From Bacteroidota bacterium (GTDB lineage: Bacteria; Bacteroidota; Bacteroidia; Bacteroidales; FEN-979), in the NCBI GenBank assembly GCA_026391795.1, contig JAPLDI010000007.1, forward strand, positions 62,001-126,000: 64,000 nt of DNA, written 5' to 3'. The notes under the pieces are model-generated. The model saw only the letters and a program-made list of their open reading frames with translations. It did no database searches and had not been told where the DNA came from. Shown in pieces: positions 60,236-64,000 of this stretch (the stretch's first letter is position 1; each line of letters starts with the position of its first letter). The position numbers and the translations under genes are program-made.

Positions 60236-62140
60236 TCAGGATTTTCTCTTAGCATAGTAAAACCTCCAGTCGAACCCCAGCCGGATGCCGAGTGACCAGA
60301 TCGGTTTCAATTTTACGGGTTCAATATCTGCAGGGTCAATCATGGTTATTTTTCCGGGAATGTCGACACCAACGCTGAGCTGCAGAAGAAAACTTGCACT
60401 CTGTCGTTTTGAGAAGGTTCTGACCGGCCGGTATTCCAGAAAAGGAAAATCAAGCTGGGTTGAGCGCATTGAAATCAGCGACCATAAACCGGAACTTCCC
60501 CGGTCATCGGGAACCAGGAAAGCATCGGGTCCCTGTAAACTTCCGTAGAAACATACTCCTACCTCCCTGCCGAGGATAAACTGGAATCTCCCGATCGGAG
60601 TGATGAGTCCGGATTGCCATGGAATAACCCCTCCCTGGCCAGCCGTTGCGACCATTTTATTAAACGTTTTGGGAGCGGCAAAATAGAGGATCGGTCCCAC
60701 GATGAGAATGTCGCCGGGAATCAGGTAGAAGGGAAGCCGGAGCCGGCCGTAGAAAGCTTGCCGGGATGGAACCGCCGAAAGGATGGAACCGAAATATTTG
60801 TAATCCTTTTCGTGCATGATCTTTATGCTTGAAGGCCCGTCGAGCCGCCAGCCCAGGTCGAGAAAGACGAGCCCGTCGCCCGATTCGTTCAGTACGCCGT
60901 CCATGCCGAGGCCGATGTGAAGTGCCACTTCGAGACCCGGCAGAACGCCGGCGGTTTGCTGATCGGGACTGAATCCCCCGGCCATGACGGATATCCTTGC
61001 TGCAGGTGCGATCCCGATAAAGGGACCTAACTCGGAACGGAACCGGGGAAATTCACCCAATCCGGTTGCAAGTCCGGGCACAGGGGTGGTGACAAGGATA
61101 GCGTCAAACATATCCTCCAAAAAAGGATCAACCGTACGGGGCGGCATGACATTCGCCCGGGCGATGTTAAAAGTATCGGGGGAGACCATCCCGGGCTGGT
61201 CATTGATTAAAAACGGACCTGTCTTCCCGGCTGCTGCATCCAGGAGCTGTATAAGGCTAAGCAGAACTGTCAGGGATGCCTTGTCGGCATCCTGCGGACG
61301 CATATAGGCATCGCCCGTCAGCACAAGCCGGTCGCCCTGCCATGTGGTTACTTCGAGTCCATTTTCGTCATAATAATCGTGTGTGCCTTTGCGCAGGGCT
61401 GCGTTTCCCCAGGTTCCTGCAACGTGTCCTGCAGCAAAGCCGTCTTCAAGGAAATGCAGGCCGAAGGCTTCATCGGCAAGGAGAGAAAGGGCAAGAGAGG
61501 AACGCTGTTCAGGTGTCAGCGTTTCGGTTGCCAGTCTCCCGGCTTTTAACATCGCGCTCGTATGGTACCACATATAGGTCCCGATGAGGTTCAGGGCACT
61601 GCCCTCACGGAAACAAGTATCAAAATAGTCGACCGCAGAGGTATTCACGTCAGGCCTGGCAAGCATGAAGTGTACATTGTTCGATCCGGCGCGGGATACA
61701 TACTCAGGGTCAACCTTAAGCAGCCGAAGATCTGAATTCCTCAACTCCCCTTCCCTCTCGCTCCGGGTCGTTGATTCTGCAATCCCTGTCTTGAGGCGGG
61801 CCGCAACATCGGCGACCTGAAGGATCCAGTTGGTTTGAAGGATATTGTACACCATGTTTCCGGCCGAAGTAGAGTGATCTCCCCCGATGGCAGGCCAGGC
61901 AGCGTAATCAATGAAGGCCGGTTTTTCACCTTGTGCCACATCCGCGACCGACTCATCCAGCCGGTTCTCGAATCCCTTTCTTGCCATGGCCCAGATCCGG
62001 TCAAGCTGCGCCCTGTGTGCAGAATCCAGTTTCTGAATGGCCAGCAGCATGATGTCCCTGTGCTCGGGATAAACCCAGGCTCTACAAGGATTCGAAACAG
62101 TGAAGATCATCAGGATGATCAGCAGTGTCTTTTTAAACAT
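60236..62140 (-). CDS. Zn-phospholipase-C-like domain fused to a probable outer-membrane barrel
   Basis: 634 residues. A signal peptide cleaved before Trp22 would give an N-terminal Trp, as in PC-PLC/S1-P1-type zinc enzymes. The ligand set is visible with family spacing: His27, Asp88/His89, His193, then H-x3-D-x5-H at 229/233/239 (HFLEDGFAAGH) and His254/Asp258. The second half (~355-634) is beta-rich with aromatic belts and a terminal aromatic-ending strand (GIRLGFDWRFYYAKRKS), typical of an outer-membrane barrel. The enzyme would thus sit on the barrel at the cell surface or face the periplasm. Lipase or phosphatase activity is an inference. Confidence 0.75.
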   Translation of the reverse strand: MFKKTLLIILMIFTVSNPCRAWVYPEHRDIMLLAIQKLDSAHRAQLDRIWAMARKGFENRLDESVADVAQGEKPAFIDYAAWPAIGGDHSTSAGNMVYNILQTNWILQVADVAARLKTGIAESTTRSEREGELRNSDLRLLKVDPEYVSRAGSNNVHFMLARPDVNTSAVDYFDTCFREGSALNLIGTYMWYHTSAMLKAGRLATETLTPEQRSSLALSLLADEAFGLHFLEDGFAAGHVAGTWGNAALRKGTHDYYDENGLEVTTWQGDRLVLTGDAYMRPQDADKASLTVLLSLIQLLDAAAGKTGPFLINDQPGMVSPDTFNIARANVMPPRTVDPFLEDMFDAILVTTPVPGLATGLGEFPRFRSELGPFIGIAPAARISVMAGGFSPDQQTAGVLPGLEVALHIGLGMDGVLNESGDGLVFLDLGWRLDGPSSIKIMHEKDYKYFGSILSAVPSRQAFYGRLRLPFYLIPGDILIVGPILYFAAPKTFNKMVATAGQGGVIPWQSGLITPIGRFQFILGREVGVCFYGSLQGPDAFLVPDDRGSSGLWSLISMRSTQLDFPFLEYRPVRTFSKRQSASFLLQLSVGVDIPGKITMIDPADIEPVKLKPIWSLGIRLGFDWRFYYAKRKS

Positions 62141-62203
62141 AGGCTACCTGTTCCGGATACTTTATATTCATATCGTGTCTTAACATTGAGCAAGCCTGCG
62201 TGG

Positions 62204-64000
62204 TTATTTTCTCACTTTCACCGGGTAAGGCGGCTGAACTGGCTTTTCCGGAGGATTTGCTTTCAGTTCCTCCAGCACTACCTGGATGGCTTTTTCCAGC
62301 TGGGGGTCTTTACCTGCCGCTACTTCTGCCGGGAGTTGTTCCACCTCGATATCAGGAGCGATGCCCTCGTTTTCGATCCGCCATCCGTCTTTGTTCCAGA
62401 AAGCCACGTTCGGGGCAGTGATAAATCCCCCGTCCATCAGCCCGGGAAAGTTGAGGATGCCGACCAGTCCGCCCCAGGTTCTCTTTCCGATGAGCGTACC
62501 CAGCTTCAGTTGCCGGAACGACCATGGCAGGTAATCCCCGCCGCTGCCGGCATATTCGTTGATCAGCATCACCTTGGGACCCTGGATGGAGGCATGAGGA
62601 GCTTTGATGTCATCGCCATAGCGTGTTGCCCAGTAATTGAGGTAAGGCCGGCGAAGAATATCAACGATATAATCGGCCAGTGATCCTCCTCCGTTGAACC
62701 GCTCATCGATGATGATCGCGTCCCTGTCGGATTGGGGAAAGAAATATCGCTTGAAATAATCGTGACCTGCATTTGCCGTATTCGGAACATACACATAGGC
62801 AACCCTCCCGTTGGTGGCAGAAGTCACTTTTTTCAGATTGTCTTCCACCCAATATCTGTTCCTGAGATCCCCCTCGCTTTCAATGGGAACCACCTTGACC
62901 ACCCGTGCATCTTTTCCATCAGGATCCGGACTGACCCTGATGTCGGTAAGCTTGCCTGCGGAATTCTCAAAAAGGCTGTAAACACTAACGGGTGCCTTAA
63001 GGTCAACTCCGTTGACCGCCAGCAGGTATTCTCCCTCTTTTACATCCACCCCGGGTTCCGTCAGCGGCGACCTCAGTTCGGGAGTCCAGTTCAGTCCGCC
63101 ATAAATCTTGGTGAAACGGTAACGCCCGTTTTCCACCGAATAGTCAGCCCCAAGCAGTCCCACCGGGACGGTTTTCGCCGTTCTGAATTGTTCCCCGCCA
63201 AAAGTATAGGAATGTCCGACCGAAAGCTCGCTGCAAAGCCAGCGTGTAAGCCTTGTAAAATCATCACGGCAGGAGAGGAAGGGCAGGAATTGCTCATACC
63301 TGGCCTTCATGGCAGGCCAATCCGCTCCATGCATTCCAGGGTCATAGAAATAATCCCTGTTGATACGCCAGATGTCTTCATACATTTGCCTCCACTCGGC
63401 AGGAGGATCGATGCGTATCTGGGCAGCCTCCAGGTTCAGTCCCCCTTTTCCCGCTTCGATCTTATCGCCGGTCTTCGTCAGGAACCAGGCATCGTTCAAA
63501 GCATAGAGGATCTTGCTCTTGTCAAAGGAGACCACATACCCGTTCAGGGCATCCAGCACTACATTATCTTTTTTTGATTCCAGGCTGAAGGTATGAAGCT
63601 TCCCGGGACCGTTCCCATCGGGGGAAGGATTCTCAAAGAAATAGATCTGTTTTTCAGGACCCGCGGATAAACCTGAATAAACACCGGCAGGAACCGGAAG
63701 GGCCAGGATCCTGTCGGAAAGGTGCTCAGTGTCGACAACTGTTTTTGCAGCAGCTGCAGTGTCTTCCTTTGCCTTGTCCTTGTCCTTCTTTTTGTTTTTG
63801 TCTTTTTCTTTTTCCTTATCTGCATCCTTGGATTTTTCTTCGGTTCCTTTCTCTTCATCACTCTCTTTCAGCAAGGGATTCGGGGAGGTTTTATCCAGGA
63901 CAGCGATGTACAGGGAGTTTTTCATGCGCATATCCTGCGACGAAAGGTCGAACCACTGGCGCACCGGGCCGGCATCGGTCGAACCAAAGAAATAAAGGTA
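62204..64000 (-). CDS. Tricorn-type protease, C-terminal part (5' end outside window)
   Basis: The frame is open at the right edge (YLYFFGSTDAGPVRQWFDL) and continues upstream. The visible 598 residues include a beta-propeller end, a Lys/Glu/Asp-rich linker (about 35 residues, EEKGTEEKSKDADKEKEKDK onward), the core and PDZ domains (GEYLLAVNGVDLKAP) and the catalytic S41-like domain with VGHSYTFG (His), NEYAGSGGDYLPW (nucleophile Ser) and ENEGIAPDIEVE (Glu). Tricorn degrades oligopeptides; Bacteroidota versions usually carry an N-terminal signal and are exported, which cannot be checked here. Confidence 0.92.
   Translation of the reverse strand, partial: YLYFFGSTDAGPVRQWFDLSSQDMRMKNSLYIAVLDKTSPNPLLKESDEEKGTEEKSKDADKEKEKDKNKKKDKDKAKEDTAAAAKTVVDTEHLSDRILALPVPAGVYSGLSAGPEKQIYFFENPSPDGNGPGKLHTFSLESKKDNVVLDALNGYVVSFDKSKILYALNDAWFLTKTGDKIEAGKGGLNLEAAQIRIDPPAEWRQMYEDIWRINRDYFYDPGMHGADWPAMKARYEQFLPFLSCRDDFTRLTRWLCSELSVGHSYTFGGEQFRTAKTVPVGLLGADYSVENGRYRFTKIYGGLNWTPELRSPLTEPGVDVKEGEYLLAVNGVDLKAPVSVYSLFENSAGKLTDIRVSPDPDGKDARVVKVVPIESEGDLRNRYWVEDNLKKVTSATNGRVAYVYVPNTANAGHDYFKRYFFPQSDRDAIIIDERFNGGGSLADYIVDILRRPYLNYWATRYGDDIKAPHASIQGPKVMLINEYAGSGGDYLPWSFRQLKLGTLIGKRTWGGLVGILNFPGLMDGGFITAPNVAFWNKDGWRIENEGIAPDIEVEQLPAEVAAGKDPQLEKAIQVVLEELKANPPEKPVQPPYPVKVRK

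Overview
The window comes from a Gram-negative Bacteroidota, most likely a Bacteroidales-like lineage. The evidence is a SusC/SusD pair, several secreted proteins with type IX secretion (T9SS) sorting domains, FISUMP-domain proteins, DUF4907, promoters resembling the Bacteroidota TTTG/TAnnTTTG type, and A-rich leaders instead of strong Shine-Dalgarno sites. I saw no rRNA, tRNA, CRISPR array, integrase or intact insertion sequence. Both window edges cut genes (1-655 and 62204-64000).

Layout. 1-6314 holds mostly minus-strand secreted proteins: a propeller-like fragment, a FISUMP gene broken by a deletion/frameshift, an EamA transporter, a small membrane protein, a sulfatase remnant ending at a low-complexity repeat, a six-repeat kelch T9SS protein and a DUF4907 protein. 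6549-8907 is a modABC molybdate importer. 10091-20183 is a compact biosynthetic operon: MFS exporter, a 2630-residue two-module NRPS ending in a reductase and then a cyclic-nucleotide-binding-like domain, and an Sfp-type phosphopantetheinyl transferase. 20310-28348 is mixed housekeeping and secreted proteins (START, DUF4242, FISUMP, pirin, DUF3089, metallophosphatase, DoxX, YgiD). 28792-33718 is a five-gene surface glycan cluster. 35247-41025 is a six-gene operon (TetR, LolA-like carrier, two FtsX/MacB-type permeases, ATPase, outer-membrane barrel) that looks like a trans-envelope lipid or hydrophobic-compound exporter. 42187-57466 contains a YfcC-type transporter and a locus for using isopeptide-rich peptide polymer: SusC, SusD, a surface propeller lipoprotein, cyanophycinase, isoaspartyl dipeptidase, M28 and M14 peptidases and an N-acylamino-acid racemase-like enolase. 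57736-64000 has small unknown proteins, a Zn-phospholipase-C-like domain fused to a probable outer-membrane barrel, and the C-terminal part of a tricorn protease.

How the genes work together. The NRPS operon is self-contained: PPTase to activate carrier domains, assembly line, reductive release and export. The second adenylation domain carries an asparagine-like specificity code, so an (acyl-)X-Asn aldehyde or its cyclised form is the predicted product. In the peptide locus, a secreted S51 cyanophycinase is encoded 14 bp upstream of susC in the same operon. The divergently transcribed IadA would split the beta-aspartyl dipeptides that cyanophycinase releases, so a cyanophycin (Asp-Arg polymer) utilisation locus is the simplest reading.

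The two most noteworthy items are the NRPS with a C-terminal cNMP-like domain and the SusCD-linked cyanophycinase/IadA locus. All functional statements are inferred from reading motifs by eye; no database search was run.
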